NCBI GenBank assembly: GCA_009668975.1 | Contig: SBEG01000017.1 | Coordinates: forward strand, 22,368-86,367 | DNA: 64,000 nucleotides | Direction: 5' to 3' | Source: Deltaproteobacteria bacterium | GTDB lineage: Bacteria; Desulfobacterota; Desulfuromonadia; Geobacterales; Geobacteraceae | Shown here: positions 10,434 through 21,696 of the stretch, in pieces | How positions within the stretch are numbered: the stretch's first letter is position 1 | How the letters are laid out: every line of letters starts with the position of its first letter | The notes under the pieces: model-generated | The model's database searches: none | What the model was told of the DNA's origin: nothing | What the model saw: the letters and a program-made list of their open reading frames with translations, nothing else | Position numbers and translations under genes: made by a program

Positions 10434-12599
10434 ATGGGTTTTGCTGATGTTGCGAAGATCTTCGGCACGCTGCGCCTGCACACAAAGATGCTCCTGTTGA
10501 TGACGGTGCTGCTCATCGGCTCCCTGCTGATAACACTGGCTGTTTTCCAGACTCTCACCAGAGTCAGGATCGGCAGCGACAGCTACCAGAAAGTTATTCA
10601 CGCCCGTGACACGCTGGAAGGAAGTGTGCAGCTGAAATCCGAGCTGATGAAGCTTCGCGCGGAGCTCTTGGGCTTAGCTGCAAATCCCGGCAATGGCAAA
10701 TTAAAAGCCGGCATTACCACGACCACCGCGAACATTCAGACGGGATTCTCGGCACTTGCCACTGCTGTTTCCACCCAGGGAACAAAAGATACGCTGGCTG
10801 AAGCCCGGAAATCCTGGGATGATCTGGCAACCGACATCCGCGATGAAATCATTCCCGCGGCGGACCAGGGGGAACCGTTGCGGCTGAGAGAACTGCTGTC
10901 ATCGGCCAGGCTCTCCCGATACGACCAGACAACAGCCACTCTGGACAGCTTGATCGCGACACTTCGTTCGGAAGCTGCCGACAGGCAAGTTCAGGAAACC
11001 GCCTATGCCTCCAAGACCGTTATCATGGGCTTCGGTGTTGGCGGCGGACTGTTTCTCCTGCTGCTCCTGATTGGCGGATCCCTTGCCTTCTCGCTGGTGC
11101 GGGCCATCTCCCGGGAGGCCGAATTTGCCCAGGCGGTAGTACAGGAAGGCAACCTCTCCGACCGGCTCACGGTCGAGAGCGACGATGAAATCGGCGAACT
11201 GGCAGAGGCACTGAACAAGCTGGTGGAAATGCTCCATGACATGGTTTCGAAGGTAGATGTTTCTTCACTGGAACTCTCCCGGATCTCCCGCACTCTTGCC
11301 GACGCATCAAAAAAAGTCGTCAACGGGGCGGAGCAGTCAAATGGCCGGGTTGCGGAAACCTCATCGGCGGTCGCGGAAATCAACGCTTCCATCAAGGAGG
11401 TGTCCCACGGCATTGACGGACTCTCCCTCTCTGCCTCGGAAAACTCCTCATCGGTGCTGGAAATGGCGGCCAGCGTCGAGGAAGTTGCCCTGAACGTGGA
11501 AAATCTCTCGCAATCGGTGGATGATGTCAGTTCTTCCATCATCGAGATGGCCGCGGCCATCAAACACATCAGCGACAGTGTCAACGGTCTCATCGACTCT
11601 TCGACCGTTACCGCTTCGTCCGTTATCCAGATGGACAGTTCAATCCGCCAGGTGGAAAAGAGCGCCCTGGACACCACGGCAATTTCCGAAGAGGTCCGGC
11701 GCGACGCCGAAACGGGCAAAGTTTCGGTTGAAGCCACCATCAAGGGCATGCAGGAGATCAAGCGCTCCTCGCACATTACCCATGAAGTGATCGTGACCCT
11801 CTCTGAAAAGGCCAGTGATATCGGCACGATTCTCTCGGTGATCAACGAGGTTGCCGAACAGACGAATCTTCTCGCACTGAATGCCGCAATCATTGCCGCC
11901 CAGGCGGGGGAGCAGGGCAAAGGGTTCGCGGTTGTCGCGGATGAGATCAAGGAACTGGCGGACCGGACCAGCAGTTCGACCCGCGAGATCGAAGATCTTA
12001 TTCAGGGCGTTCAGGTAGAAACCAAGCGTGCCGTCGAGGCGATAAATCTTGCCGAGAAGAGTATTGCCGATGGCGAACTGCTGTCCCAGAAATCGGGTGT
12101 GGCCCTGGGAAAAATCGTCTCGGGCGTCGAAATGGCCTCCGAGCAGGTGGGTGAAATTGCCCGTGCGGCAGCAGAGCAGGCCAAGGGCAGCCAGATGATC
12201 AGAGAGGCAATGGAGCAGGTGACCGACATGATCATGCAGATTGCCAATGCCACGCAGCAGCAGAACAAGGGAAGCGAGCTGATCATGACCGCCGTTGAGC
12301 GCATGAAAGTGCTCACCGCTCAGGTGCGTTCCTCAACACGGGAACAGAGCAAAGTCGGCTCCCTCATCGCAGGGTCCACGGAAAATATCACCAGCATGAT
12401 CCAGCAGATCAAGCGCGCCTGCGATGAGCAATCACGCGGCAGCGAACAGATTGTGACTGCTGTCGAAGACATCCAGAAATCCACCCACGAAAACCTGAGT
12501 GCGGCCGGTACCATGGAAAAAGCGGTTAACGGCCTCTTTCAGCAGGTTGAGGTATTAAAAAAGGAAATCAGCACCTTCTCGCTGAAAGAAAACAGGTAA
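10434..12599 (+). CDS. Methyl-accepting chemotaxis protein
   Basis: A 721-residue transmembrane chemoreceptor. TM1 lies at about 19-39, a periplasmic helical sensor region follows, then TM2 at about 197-222, a HAMP domain to about 277 and a long cytoplasmic coiled coil. The signalling tip is the conserved [20 protein letters not shown], which contacts CheA and CheW. The ligand is unknown. ATG at 10434 follows GGAGGG. trpA starts five bases after the stop, so the genes may share a transcript although the functions are unrelated. The tip has [10 protein letters not shown] where IEAARAGEQG is commoner. Confidence 0.93.
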   Translation: MGFADVAKIFGTLRLHTKMLLLMTVLLIGSLLITLAVFQTLTRVRIGSDSYQKVIHARDTLEGSVQLKSELMKLRAELLGLAANPGNGKLKAGITTTTANIQTGFSALATAVSTQGTKDTLAEARKSWDDLATDIRDEIIPAADQGEPLRLRELLSSARLSRYDQTTATLDSLIATLRSEAADRQVQETAYASKTVIMGFGVGGGLFLLLLLIGGSLAFSLVRAISREAEFAQAVVQEGNLSDRLTVESDDEIGELAEALNKLVEMLHDMVSKVDVSSLELSRISRTLADASKKVVNGAEQSNGRVAETSSAVAEINASIKEVSHGIDGLSLSASENSSSVLEMAASVEEVALNVENLSQSVDDVSSSIIEMAAAIKHISDSVNGLIDSSTVTASSVIQMDSSIRQVEKSALDTTAISEEVRRDAETGKVSVEATIKGMQEIKRSSHITHEVIVTLSEKASDIGTILSVINEVAEQTNLLALNAAIIAAQAGEQGKGFAVVADEIKELADRTSSSTREIEDLIQGVQVETKRAVEAINLAEKSIADGELLSQKSGVALGKIVSGVEMASEQVGEIARAAAEQAKGSQMIREAMEQVTDMIMQIANATQQQNKGSELIMTAVERMKVLTAQVRSSTREQSKVGSLIAGSTENITSMIQQIKRACDEQSRGSEQIVTAVEDIQKSTHENLSAAGTMEKAVNGLFQQVEVLKKEISTFSLKENR

Positions 12600-12604
12600 A
12601 GACT

Positions 12605-13420
12605 ATGAGCAGACTCGCGGATACATTCAGAAAATTGAGCAAAAACGAAGAGAAGGCCCTCGTGACCTTCATAACGGCCGGAGACCCGGACCTGGAAACC
12701 ACCGCGGAGATGATCCTGGAACTGGAAAAAGCCGGAGCCGACATCATCGAGCTCGGCATTCCCTTCTCGGATCCGATGGCTGACGGTCCGACCATCCAGT
12801 TATCCTCCGAAAGGTCCCTCAGCGGCGGCACAACCCTGCCGAAAATCCTGGACATGGTGCGTTCGGTACGGAAAACCTCCCAAATCCCCCTGGTCCTGAT
12901 GGGCTACTATAATCCGGTCTACTTTTACGGCAATGAGCGTTTTGTTACGGACGCCGTCGAAGCTGGAGTGGACGGCGTGATCCTGGTGGATCTTCCACCG
13001 GAAGAGGCAGATGCGGAGGGCTTTTCGGACCTGGCCCGTAAAGGCGGCCTGGACTGTATTTTCCTCTTGACGCCCACCTCCGACGACAGTCGCATCGCAA
13101 AGGTTGTGAAACGAGGCCGTGGCTTCCTTTATTATGTATCGGTCACAGGAGTCACCGGGGCAAGGAAAGAAATCTCGACAACGCTTGCCGGGGAATTGGA
13201 AAAAATCCGCAACGCCACCGCCATGCCCCTCGTCGTCGGCTTCGGCATTTCCGACCCCTCCCAGGCAGCCACCGTGGCAGCGCTGGGAGATGGAGTGGTG
13301 GTAGGCAGCGCCCTGGTGAAACTATTCGAGGAAAACCGCGGAACGGAATTACGGGAAAAGGTTGCGGAATTCGTCTCTGCGCTTAAGGCGGGCATTCGTG
13401 GGGCAACCTCGAAAAACTGA
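12605..13420 (+). CDS. trpA: Tryptophan synthase alpha chain
   Basis: Cleaves indole-3-glycerol phosphate to indole and glyceraldehyde-3-phosphate; indole is channelled to the beta subunit. The 271-residue TIM barrel has the signature [18 protein letters not shown] with the catalytic Asp, the other catalytic acid in [12 protein letters not shown], and the phosphate-binding end [11 protein letters not shown]...[10 protein letters not shown]. The rest of the trp operon is not in the window. trpA followed by accD and folC is an order known from Geobacter relatives. Confidence 0.96.
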   Translation: MSRLADTFRKLSKNEEKALVTFITAGDPDLETTAEMILELEKAGADIIELGIPFSDPMADGPTIQLSSERSLSGGTTLPKILDMVRSVRKTSQIPLVLMGYYNPVYFYGNERFVTDAVEAGVDGVILVDLPPEEADAEGFSDLARKGGLDCIFLLTPTSDDSRIAKVVKRGRGFLYYVSVTGVTGARKEISTTLAGELEKIRNATAMPLVVGFGISDPSQAATVAALGDGVVVGSALVKLFEENRGTELREKVAEFVSALKAGIRGATSKN

Positions 13421-13605
13421 GCTGCCCCGCTTCCGGCACGCCCCCTTTTCGCTTCCATTTTTCCGCGACATCATGATACCGTACCCCCCTGGCATTTTTC
13501 CGCGATTCTCTACGGTATCCTTGCCCGGTGTGGTCGTAGCTGCCGGCAAAAAGTTGGCTGTTCGAGGACTGCGGCAAGGGAACTTCACAATAACGAGGCA
13601 TAACT

Positions 13606-14487
13606 ATGGGCTGGTTTACAAGAGAAAAAGCGCCGATTGCGCAAAACGACGAAAAAAAGGTCCGGGTTCCCGAGGGACTCTGGACAAAGTGCAAGAGCTG
13701 CAGCCAGACTATTTATACGAAAGAGGTGGAGAAGAACCTCAACGTCTGCCCGAAATGCGAGTATCATTTCCGCATCCCGGCAAAGGAGCGTCTCGACCTC
13801 ATCCTGGACCCGGAAACCTTTACCGAGCTTGACCGGGACCTGGAGTCAATCGACTTCCTCGAATTCCAGGACACCAAGAGCTATCAGGACAGAATCCAGG
13901 CGGCCATGCAGAAGGGAAACGGTAAAGAAGCGGTAGTCTGCGGCGAAGGTTTGCTTGAAGGTACGCCCATCCAGATTGCCGTATTCGAATTCAGTTTCAT
14001 GGGCGGCAGCATGGGCAGCGTGGTTGGAGAAAAAATTACCCGGGTAATCGAACGGGCCATCGAACGCCGGACACCGGCCGTGGTCTTTTCGTCATCGGGC
14101 GGCGCACGCATGCAGGAAAGCATCATCTCACTCATGCAGATGGCGAAGACCGCCGCCGCGCTTGCCCGTCTCCGTGATGCAGGTCTGCCCTATATTTCGG
14201 TACTCACCGATCCGACCACCGGCGGAGTAACAGCGAGCTTTGCCATGCTCGGCGACATCATCATGGCGGAGCCCAAGGCTCTGATCGGCTTTGCCGGGCC
14301 CCGAGTCATCGAACAAACCATCAGGCAAAAACTCCCCGAGGGCTTCCAGCGCGCCGAATACCTCCTGGAACATGGCATGGTGGACCTGATTGTTCCGCGG
14401 AAAGAAATGAGACAGCGACTCTCGCAAGTAGTGAACATGCTCTATCGGCCGACAACGGCAAAAGCAGGAAAGGCCACCCGAAGCTGA
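13606..14487 (+). CDS. accD: Acetyl-CoA carboxylase carboxyltransferase subunit beta
   Basis: Transfers the carboxyl group from biotin carboxyl carrier protein to acetyl-CoA, giving malonyl-CoA for fatty acid synthesis; works in a tetramer with AccA. The N-terminal four-Cys zinc ribbon (CKSCSQ...CPKCEYHF) is present, followed by the crotonase-type carboxyltransferase domain with SSSGGARMQE and DPTTGGVTASFAMLGD. The 293-residue length is normal. folC begins 26 bases after the stop. Confidence 0.97.
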   Translation: MGWFTREKAPIAQNDEKKVRVPEGLWTKCKSCSQTIYTKEVEKNLNVCPKCEYHFRIPAKERLDLILDPETFTELDRDLESIDFLEFQDTKSYQDRIQAAMQKGNGKEAVVCGEGLLEGTPIQIAVFEFSFMGGSMGSVVGEKITRVIERAIERRTPAVVFSSSGGARMQESIISLMQMAKTAAALARLRDAGLPYISVLTDPTTGGVTASFAMLGDIIMAEPKALIGFAGPRVIEQTIRQKLPEGFQRAEYLLEHGMVDLIVPRKEMRQRLSQVVNMLYRPTTAKAGKATRS

Positions 14488-14513
14488 AAAGCGGGCAAGA
14501 CGCCGCTGTCACC

Positions 14514-15788
14514 ATGACCTATCAGGAAACGTTGTCCCACATCTACGGGCTGGGCCGTTTCGGCATGAAACCGGGGCTGGAACGAATTCGAGCCACGTTG
14601 CGCGCTCTCTCGGACCCCCAGGACGCCGTGCGGATTATCCATGTGGCCGGAACAAACGGCAAAGGATCGACCGCGGCTTTCCTCGACTCGATTCTCAGGT
14701 CCGGCGGGCACAAAACCGGTCTGTTCACTTCTCCGCACTTGATTGCGTTTCCGGAGCGGATTCGTCTTGACGGCAGGGAAATTTTCGAGCATGAAGTGGT
14801 TTCACTGGCCGATCGGGTTCTGACCGTTGCCCCGGAAGGAACCACTTTTTTCGAGATCGTCACCGCCATGGCCTACCTTTTCTTTGCCGAACAGGGCGCG
14901 GAACTTGCGGTGATGGAAGTCGGCATGGGCGGACGCTTCGATGCGACCAACATCGCCTCAGGCATCCTGTCGATCATTACCCCGATCGACCTTGACCACG
15001 CCCAATACCTTGGTGACACCCTTGGCCTGATTGCCCGGGAGAAAGCCGGTGTCATCAAAGCAGAGCGTCCGGTGGTCAGCTCTTTCCAGGCAGACGAAGC
15101 ACGGGAGGTCATCCGGCAGCAGTGTCTGGAGCTGAGAAGCCCTTTGTACCAGGACGGACACGACTTCAGCGCCATCTGGGAAAGTGACGGTATGTTTTAT
15201 TCCGGAATGGAGTGGAGAATCCACGCTCTGCATCCGGGGATACCGGGCCGTTATCAGGCGATGAACCTCGCAACCGCCATCTGCGCCGCCGAATTGCTGA
15301 ATCAACAGGAAATAGACCTTTCGCCGGAAAATGTGCGAACGGGCACGGAACAGGCCTTCTGGCCGGGCAGAATGGAGCTCTTTGCCGGGCCGCCCCGCGT
15401 GCTTCTCGATGGTGCGCACAATCCGGCCGGGGCAAAGGTCCTCGTTGAGGGACTGGCCGAGATCCCCCGGAAAGCACTCATTCTGGTGACCGGAGTTGTC
15501 GGAGACAAGGATGCGGAAGGCATCCTTGCACCGCTCCTCCCCCTTGCCGATTCCGTCATTACGGTATCTCCATCCGTACCACGCGGCCTTGGCTCGCTGG
15601 AACTGGCGGAACAGTGCCGGGAGCTCGGATACCGGGCGCTGGCTGCCGGAGGCATTGCCAATGGGCTGGAAACGGCTTTCAATCAAGCACACCCTGAGGA
15701 TCTCATTCTGGTTTGCGGCTCACTTTTCGTGGTCGGCGAGGCCCGGGCCAGGCTACTTTCACAGACATTCGAACCTTTTCGCGGATAA
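14514..15788 (+). CDS. folC: Folylpolyglutamate synthase / dihydrofolate synthase
   Basis: ATP-dependent addition of glutamate to dihydropteroate and to folates. The 424-residue Mur-ligase-type enzyme has the N-terminal YGLGRFGMKPGLERI, the P-loop VAGTNGKGSTAAF, the EVGMGGRFDATN motif and the C-terminal domain motif LDGAHNPAGAKVL. It lies between accD and lptD, all close together on the plus strand. Confidence 0.95.
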   Translation: MTYQETLSHIYGLGRFGMKPGLERIRATLRALSDPQDAVRIIHVAGTNGKGSTAAFLDSILRSGGHKTGLFTSPHLIAFPERIRLDGREIFEHEVVSLADRVLTVAPEGTTFFEIVTAMAYLFFAEQGAELAVMEVGMGGRFDATNIASGILSIITPIDLDHAQYLGDTLGLIAREKAGVIKAERPVVSSFQADEAREVIRQQCLELRSPLYQDGHDFSAIWESDGMFYSGMEWRIHALHPGIPGRYQAMNLATAICAAELLNQQEIDLSPENVRTGTEQAFWPGRMELFAGPPRVLLDGAHNPAGAKVLVEGLAEIPRKALILVTGVVGDKDAEGILAPLLPLADSVITVSPSVPRGLGSLELAEQCRELGYRALAAGGIANGLETAFNQAHPEDLILVCGSLFVVGEARARLLSQTFEPFRG

Positions 15789-15800
15789 CAACCGGATTCC

Positions 15801-17870
15801 ATGAAAAAATCTCTCAGACAATTCCTGCTCGCCCTCTGTTTGCTCCTTGCCTGCGTCGTGCCGTCCCGGGCGACGGAATCGGCCCTTCCCGACGCGAGCG
15901 GTATTCAAATTAAAGCCGACTCGATCGCATACGATAAAAACAGCGACTCTTACAACGCCAGCGGCAAAGTCCGGATCGACTGGAGCGGCATCATTCTCTT
16001 CGCCGATACGGTCAGCCTGCGACAGCAGGAGAATCGGGCCGTTGCCGATGGCAACGTCCTCTTCATTAAGGACGAAAACACCCTGCAGGGCAGCCAGGCG
16101 AACATGGACCTGGCAACACAGCAGGGTGAAATTCAGGATGCCACCCTCTTCGTGAAAAACGGCAACTTCCGCCTCACCGGCAAGAAGCTGCAAAAAACGG
16201 GCGACAACGACTACCGCATCGAAAACGGAACCTTTACCACCTGCGATGGAGAAGTTCCCAGCTGGAAGTTCAAGGCGGCGGAACTTGATGTGTCGAAAAA
16301 CGACTACGCCGTCGGCAAACACGCCGTGTTCTATATCAAGGACGTCCCGGTCCTCTACTTCCCTTATATCATTTATCCGGTCCTGGAGGAACGCCAGTCG
16401 GGTCTCATGATTCCTCGCACCGGGCTTTCATCGAAAAAGGGCTTCTACCTTGAAATTCCGTACTATCTCGTCATATCGCCCAGTCAGGAAGCGACCTTCT
16501 ATCTGGATATCCAGACCAAACGTGGAGCGGGAATCGGGGCCAACTACCAGTACCTGATGCGTTCCGGCGGTCATGGGGAGGCACAGGCGTACCTCATCTA
16601 TGACACTACCGAAAACAAAATGCGCGGCAACTTGCTCCAGAGCCATCAACAATCATTCTCTCCGACCCTGTTCTTCAGCTCAAAAATAGAACTGACCCTG
16701 GATCGCGAGTTCTATCAGGATTATGGCGAAGCTACCGGAGAGTACAACAGGCGGTATCTCGAAAGTTCCGCATTCATCACCAAACACTGGGAAAAGTACT
16801 CCTTGACAACCGAGTTGCGCTATACCGAGGACCTGATCGCGGAAAACAACAAAGCGACTCTCCAGGAACTGCCGATTATCACCTTTAGCGGCCTCAAACA
16901 GCAGTTGTTCAACACCCCGCTCTATGTGTCCATGGACGCAACCTTTACCAATTATTACCGGCAGGAAGGCCTGCAGGGACAGAGGATCACCCTGCATCCA
17001 ATGCTCTCCTTTTACAGCGCGGCGATTCCCGGGATTGAGAGTGCCGCCTGGGTTGGATACCTGCAGAGATTTTACAACACCTATGACGGGGAACTTGCAC
17101 CGGGCGAAAGCGACAGCGGCATTCCGGACGTGGGAGCCTCCTTCTCATCCACCCTCTCACGCGTCTATGACACTGATTGGGGCAGCCTGCAGAGGATACG
17201 GCACACCATCATTCCGGAAATCGGTTACTCCTACCTGCCGTTAAAAAACCAGGAAAATCTCCCGTTCTTTGATTTTACCGACCGGCAGGTCGCCCAGAAC
17301 ATGGTCAGCTACTCGATCACGAACTACCTGACCGGAAAATATCCTTCTCCAGACAGCCCTGCCAGCTACCGGGATCTTGGCTATTTGAGAATTTCCCAGG
17401 GGTACGAATTCAGCGGCACCCGTCGTGATGTCCTGACACTGGTTGATGACCAGCAACCCTTTACCGACATCCGGATCGAGGCCAGGGTGAATCCGACGGA
17501 ACGTCTTGCCTTTTTCCTGGACAGCCGCTTCAACCCCTATCGGACAGACTTCTCAACAACAAACGTCGCTGCCGATGTTTCCGACAGCGAGGGCAACTCG
17601 GCGAGACTCGGCTACCGGTTTTCCCGGGATGAGGTCCGTTACCTGGAGGGAAGATTCACCGTCAGCTATCTTGACCCGTTCGTTTTCCATTACCTGACCC
17701 GCTATTCCTTTGACACGAAAGACTTCCTGGAATCCTATTATGCTCTGGAATTCAAACAGCAATGCTGGGGTGTGAACTTTTCCTATCGCGAACGACCCGG
17801 CGACCGGAGATTTCTGATCAGCTTCACCCTTTCAGGGATCGGTTCCCTTGGAAACTTCAAGTCTTTCTAG
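15801..17870 (+). CDS. lptD: LPS-assembly protein LptD
   Basis: Outer-membrane beta barrel that, with LptE, inserts lipopolysaccharide in the outer leaflet. The 689 residues begin with a signal peptide (MKKSLRQFLLALCLLLACVV), then an OstA/LptA-like jellyroll (about 30-170, IKADSIAYDKNSDSYNASGKV), then the barrel. It is shorter than the E. coli protein (about 780 residues), as is common in this group, and lacks the paired-Cys pattern of enteric LptD. It starts 12 bases after folC. Confidence 0.9.
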   Translation: MKKSLRQFLLALCLLLACVVPSRATESALPDASGIQIKADSIAYDKNSDSYNASGKVRIDWSGIILFADTVSLRQQENRAVADGNVLFIKDENTLQGSQANMDLATQQGEIQDATLFVKNGNFRLTGKKLQKTGDNDYRIENGTFTTCDGEVPSWKFKAAELDVSKNDYAVGKHAVFYIKDVPVLYFPYIIYPVLEERQSGLMIPRTGLSSKKGFYLEIPYYLVISPSQEATFYLDIQTKRGAGIGANYQYLMRSGGHGEAQAYLIYDTTENKMRGNLLQSHQQSFSPTLFFSSKIELTLDREFYQDYGEATGEYNRRYLESSAFITKHWEKYSLTTELRYTEDLIAENNKATLQELPIITFSGLKQQLFNTPLYVSMDATFTNYYRQEGLQGQRITLHPMLSFYSAAIPGIESAAWVGYLQRFYNTYDGELAPGESDSGIPDVGASFSSTLSRVYDTDWGSLQRIRHTIIPEIGYSYLPLKNQENLPFFDFTDRQVAQNMVSYSITNYLTGKYPSPDSPASYRDLGYLRISQGYEFSGTRRDVLTLVDDQQPFTDIRIEARVNPTERLAFFLDSRFNPYRTDFSTTNVAADVSDSEGNSARLGYRFSRDEVRYLEGRFTVSYLDPFVFHYLTRYSFDTKDFLESYYALEFKQQCWGVNFSYRERPGDRRFLISFTLSGIGSLGNFKSF

Positions 17871-18080
17871 CAGACAACCCTCCAGGTATTTTGCCTGTTT
17901 TCCCTTTACATCAACCGGTATTTTCTATATTCTTCTATATTTAATCATCTTTAGCCAAAGCTGAATGGATCGGTTTTCTTCGGAACCGGATCCCTGCCGC
18001 CGGGTGCGCAATCACCTTATTCCACCGCAAACCGGCAGGTCTGCCGATGCGAAGCCTTCAAAAATAAAGCAGGATACAAA

Positions 18081-19880
18081 ATGAAGATCAGTACGATACG
18101 CAATTTTTCCATTATCGCCCACATAGACCACGGAAAATCTACCCTCGCGGACCGACTCCTCGAATATACTGGAGCACTGAGCAACAGGGAAATGCAGAAC
18201 CAGTTCCTGGACAAAATGGATCTGGAAAGGGAACGTGGCATCACCATCAAGGCCCAGACCGTCCGGCTCTCCTACCTTGCTTCGGACGGCGTCACCTATA
18301 TTCTCAACCTCATCGACACGCCTGGTCATGTGGATTTCAGCTATGAGGTTTCCCGCTCTCTGGCTGCCTGTGAGGGCGCTCTGCTGGTTGTCGACGCTTC
18401 CCAGGGGGTCGAAGCGCAGACCCTTGCCAACGTCTACCTGGCAATCGACAATAATCTTGAAGTTTTCCCGGTATTAAACAAAATAGACCTTCCCGCCGCG
18501 GAACCGGAACGAATCAAGCTCGAAATCGAGGAAATCATCGGCATCGATGCTCACGATGCTGTTCTGGCAAGCGCAAAGGAAGGGATCGGAACCCGGGAAA
18601 TTCTTGAAGAAATCGTCCATAAGATACCGCCGCCGCAGGGAGACCCGAGTGCACCGCTCAAGGCACTGCTCTTCGACTCATGGTATGACCAGTACCAGGG
18701 TGTCATCATCCTGGTACGAATCTTCGACGGCACCTTGAAAAAGGGCGACAAAATCAATCTCGTAGCCAGCGGACGCAGCCACGAGGCACTCAAGGTGGGA
18801 GTATTTGCTCCGGGTATGGTGGAAGTAGCGTCTCTCTCCGCCGGCGAGGTCGGGTTCGTCATTGCCGGCATCAAGGACGTCAAGGACGCCAAGGTTGGCG
18901 ATACCGTAACCCTCCTGCACAAGCCCTGTGTCGTTCCGCTTTCCGGTTTCAAGGAAGTGAAGCCGATGGTATTTTCCGGCCTCTACCCCATCGATACCGC
19001 CCAGTACGAACAGCTGCGCGACGCGCTGGCAAAACTGCGCCTGAACGATGCCTCCTTCAGCTACGAGCCGGAAAATTCGGTGGCCCTCGGCTTCGGTTTC
19101 CGCTGCGGCTTTCTCGGCCTCCTGCACATGGAAATCATCCAGGAACGGCTCGAACGCGAATTCGACCTGCAGCTCATTACCACCGCCCCCACCGTCGTCT
19201 ACCGGGTTCACAAGACGGACGGATCGATCGTCACCATCGAAAGCGCCAACCAGCTGCCCGATCTCCAGTTCATCGATCATATCGAGGAGCCGTTTATCCT
19301 GGCCTCGATCCATGTTCCCAATGAATACGTCGGTGGCGTTCTGGCGCTTTGTGAAGACAAGCGCGGTTTCCAGCGTGAGATCAAGTACCTCACCCAGTCA
19401 CGGGTGATGATCATCTATGAGATGCCCCTCAACGAGATTGTTCTCGACTTTTTCGACCGCCTGAAGTCGATTACCAAAGGCTATGCCTCGCTTGACTACG
19501 AATACCTCGACTATCGTCTCAGCGAACTGGCCCGCCTCAATATCATGATCAACGGCGAGGTGGTCGATGCCCTGTCCCTCATCATCCACAAGGACAAAGC
19601 CTACTTCCGCGGCCGCGACCTCGTGTCCAAGATGAAGGAACTCATCCCCCGCCAGATGTTCGAGGTTGCGATCCAGGCGGCCATCGGCAACAAGATCATC
19701 GCCCGCGAGACGGTCAAGGCCCTCCGCAAGGATGTTCTGTCAAAATGTTACGGTGGCGACATTACCCGGAAAAGAAAGTTGCTGGAGAAGCAGAAAGAGG
19801 GCAAGAAAAGGATGAAAAACGTGGGAAACGTCGAACTTCCCCAAGAAGCATTCCTGGCAATACTCAAAGTCGAAGACTAA
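18081..19880 (+). CDS. lepA: Elongation factor 4 (LepA)
   Basis: Ribosome-associated GTPase related to EF-G. The 599-residue protein has the G1 motif [14 protein letters not shown]2 around [10 protein letters not shown]3 DTPGHVDF and G4 NKIDLPAA, followed by EF-G-like domains and the LepA-specific C-terminal region ([20 protein letters not shown]). AGGA precedes the ATG. lepB follows after a repeat element, a common pairing. Confidence 0.97.
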   Translation: MKISTIRNFSIIAHIDHGKSTLADRLLEYTGALSNREMQNQFLDKMDLERERGITIKAQTVRLSYLASDGVTYILNLIDTPGHVDFSYEVSRSLAACEGALLVVDASQGVEAQTLANVYLAIDNNLEVFPVLNKIDLPAAEPERIKLEIEEIIGIDAHDAVLASAKEGIGTREILEEIVHKIPPPQGDPSAPLKALLFDSWYDQYQGVIILVRIFDGTLKKGDKINLVASGRSHEALKVGVFAPGMVEVASLSAGEVGFVIAGIKDVKDAKVGDTVTLLHKPCVVPLSGFKEVKPMVFSGLYPIDTAQYEQLRDALAKLRLNDASFSYEPENSVALGFGFRCGFLGLLHMEIIQERLEREFDLQLITTAPTVVYRVHKTDGSIVTIESANQLPDLQFIDHIEEPFILASIHVPNEYVGGVLALCEDKRGFQREIKYLTQSRVMIIYEMPLNEIVLDFFDRLKSITKGYASLDYEYLDYRLSELARLNIMINGEVVDALSLIIHKDKAYFRGRDLVSKMKELIPRQMFEVAIQAAIGNKIIARETVKALRKDVLSKCYGGDITRKRKLLEKQKEGKKRMKNVGNVELPQEAFLAILKVED

Positions 19881-20062
19881 GAGCTTGTCCGTAAGTATCA
19901 TTACGAGTGATCGCGCACGGATTTATGCGGGATTTGGCTGGTCTGGTTGAGCGAAACCGCAGGCGTAGCATGGCTACGACGAGGATTTTGTGATTGAGGA
20001 CCGGTCAAAGACGGCGTGAAGGCGGGATGCGAGCCTGGAATGTTTATTTACGGAAAAACTCT
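19881..20062 (+). repeat. MITE-like repeat family B, copy 2
   Basis: About 180 bp, similar throughout to 2622-2802, with terminal inverted repeats (AGAGCTTGTCCGTAA at the left, TTTACGGAAAAACTCT at the right). It fills the gap between lepA and lepB, starting at the lepA stop. Confidence 0.75.
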
Positions 20063-20085
20063 AAACTCAGCAAGGATACCAGACC

Positions 20086-20751
20086 ATGGAAAAAAACAAG
20101 TTTCGCAATGACCCTGATCCGGAACAAACGGGAACGCCCGTTGTCAAAAAGAAGCATCTCGTCAGGGAGTACGCCGAATCAATCATTATCGCCGTTATCC
20201 TGGCACTCGTTATCAGGACATTCGTGGTGCAGGCCTTCAAGATTCCGTCCGGTTCCATGGAAGACACCCTTCAGATCGGTGATCACCTGCTGGTAAACAA
20301 GTTCATTTACGGCACCGGCATTCCCTTCACCGACAAGCAGTTCTTTGCGCTGCGCGACCCGAAGCAGGGTGATGTAATCGTGTTTGAATACCCGGAAGAT
20401 CCGAGCAAGGATTTCATCAAACGGATCGTGGGCGTCCCCGGCGATGTGGTCCAGGGGATCAATAAACATGTCTATGTAAACGGCAAGCTCTACCGGAATC
20501 CCCACGAAATTCACAAGGAAAAGGATCTGATCCCCAAAGACCAGAATCCAAGGGATACTTTTGGTCCGGTCAAGGTCCCCGAAGGCAGCTACTTTGTCAT
20601 GGGGGACAACCGGGACCGCTCGTACGACAGCCGTTTCTGGGGCTTCGTCAAAAAGGAAAAAATCAAAGGCCTCGCCTTTATCAAGTACTGGTCTTGGGAC
20701 GGAGACAACTGGAAGGTACGTTGGGGCAGTATCGGCAGCCGGATCAAGTGA
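20086..20751 (+). CDS. lepB: Signal peptidase I
   Basis: Inner-membrane serine protease that removes signal peptides from exported proteins. The 221-residue protein has one N-terminal membrane segment (IIIAVILALVIRTFVVQAF), the catalytic Ser in KIPSGSMEDTLQIGD, the catalytic Lys in FIKRIVGVPGD, and the C-terminal GDNRDRSYDSRFWG box. Its N-terminal cytoplasmic tail is short. A strong bidirectional terminator follows. Confidence 0.96.
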   Translation: MEKNKFRNDPDPEQTGTPVVKKKHLVREYAESIIIAVILALVIRTFVVQAFKIPSGSMEDTLQIGDHLLVNKFIYGTGIPFTDKQFFALRDPKQGDVIVFEYPEDPSKDFIKRIVGVPGDVVQGINKHVYVNGKLYRNPHEIHKEKDLIPKDQNPRDTFGPVKVPEGSYFVMGDNRDRSYDSRFWGFVKKEKIKGLAFIKYWSWDGDNWKVRWGSIGSRIK

Positions 20752-20784
20752 TCACTGAATAAACACAACTAACAACAAATATTT

Positions 20785-20819
20785 GGCCATCCAGAGCACA
20801 ATGCCCGGATGGCCTTTTT
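20785..20819. terminator. Terminator between lepB and draT
   Basis: GGCCATCC, a 14-base loop, GGATGGCC, then five T on the plus strand. It separates converging genes and should end lepB transcription, and perhaps draT as well. Confidence 0.85.
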
Positions 20820-20882
20820 GTATCCCCAAACTGACAGGGAAATCGTTCCCGCTACCAGATGTTACGCGGAAAAGGCGAAGTG

Positions 20883-21671
20883 TCACCAAGTGACCATCCT
20901 GACCCGGTATTCGCCGCCGAGCACCAGGAATTCACCTTCCCCTTTGAGAATGCTGTTGGGCAGAAGCCCATTGTAAAAAAAGATTTTGGCGATGGGCACC
21001 TGCACTTGCCAGACGGTATAGCCGAACTCCCAGGCCCGCTCCATGTCATCGGTAAAGGAGGACAGGTTGTTGAGCCGCACGTACTGCTCGGTCTTCGAAA
21101 CAACCTCCAGCACCTCGTGCTCTTCAGCATTGGTGACGCCCCGGTAGAGTGTCAGCCAGCGATCGTCAGGGAACCTGCGGGCCAAATCATATTGTGAATA
21201 TTCAAACAGCAGGTCCAACTGGGAATTGATCGCATTGGTGCGCGCACTGCCCTTGGTCCGGTCAATGGCGAAAACGAGGTACTCTTCGGAATGGACGTCG
21301 GTGATTTTCACCTTATGGAAGGTGGGGGGCAGCCCGATGCGGCTTTCCACCCAACCCTTAAGCACCGCACCCTCGATGGAGTTGGATTCCATTCCCCAGC
21401 CGCGAAGAAAGCGCAGGTAACTGTTTTTGATGCTTTTACGGGCTTTGACGCTGGTCTGCTCTTCCCATTGATGAAGCTGGAACTTCACCGACATATAGTC
21501 ATTGAAAAATTCCGCCCGCTCATCAGCCGCGAGGATCTCCTCCAGCCGCTGAAAGAGAAAGCGGTTTGCCTCACGAACCCCCATGAGTTCGATGGTCTGG
21601 GGGTTTTCGTTGAAATGGCGTGAGGCAATGACCCACGGTGGCAGGTTGCAATGATTGTAGGAAATAGTCAT
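20883..21671 (-). CDS. draT: Dinitrogenase reductase ADP-ribosyltransferase (DraT)
   Basis: Transfers ADP-ribose from NAD to a conserved Arg on NifH, switching nitrogenase off when ammonium appears or energy falls. The 262-residue protein begins with the family-typical YNHCNLPPWVIASRHFN and carries features expected of an R-S-E type transferase: Arg in TLYRGV, a Ser/Thr stretch in NNLSSFTDD and the acidic EGEFLVLGGEY near the C-terminus. ATG at 21671 was chosen because homology begins there; a longer frame runs into the upstream gene. It is the last gene of the nifEN operon, 25 bases after its neighbour. The reversing hydrolase draG is not in this window. Confidence 0.88.
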   Translation of the reverse strand: MTISYNHCNLPPWVIASRHFNENPQTIELMGVREANRFLFQRLEEILAADERAEFFNDYMSVKFQLHQWEEQTSVKARKSIKNSYLRFLRGWGMESNSIEGAVLKGWVESRIGLPPTFHKVKITDVHSEEYLVFAIDRTKGSARTNAINSQLDLLFEYSQYDLARRFPDDRWLTLYRGVTNAEEHEVLEVVSKTEQYVRLNNLSSFTDDMERAWEFGYTVWQVQVPIAKIFFYNGLLPNSILKGEGEFLVLGGEYRVRMVTW

Positions 21672-21696
21672 AAAGGAATATCCGGCCAGTAAGGAA

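Noticed and set aside
11003..11950. Minus-strand open frame of 315 codons
   Set aside because: Antisense to the chemoreceptor coiled coil; very Ser/Thr/Ala-rich as expected for a shadow frame.
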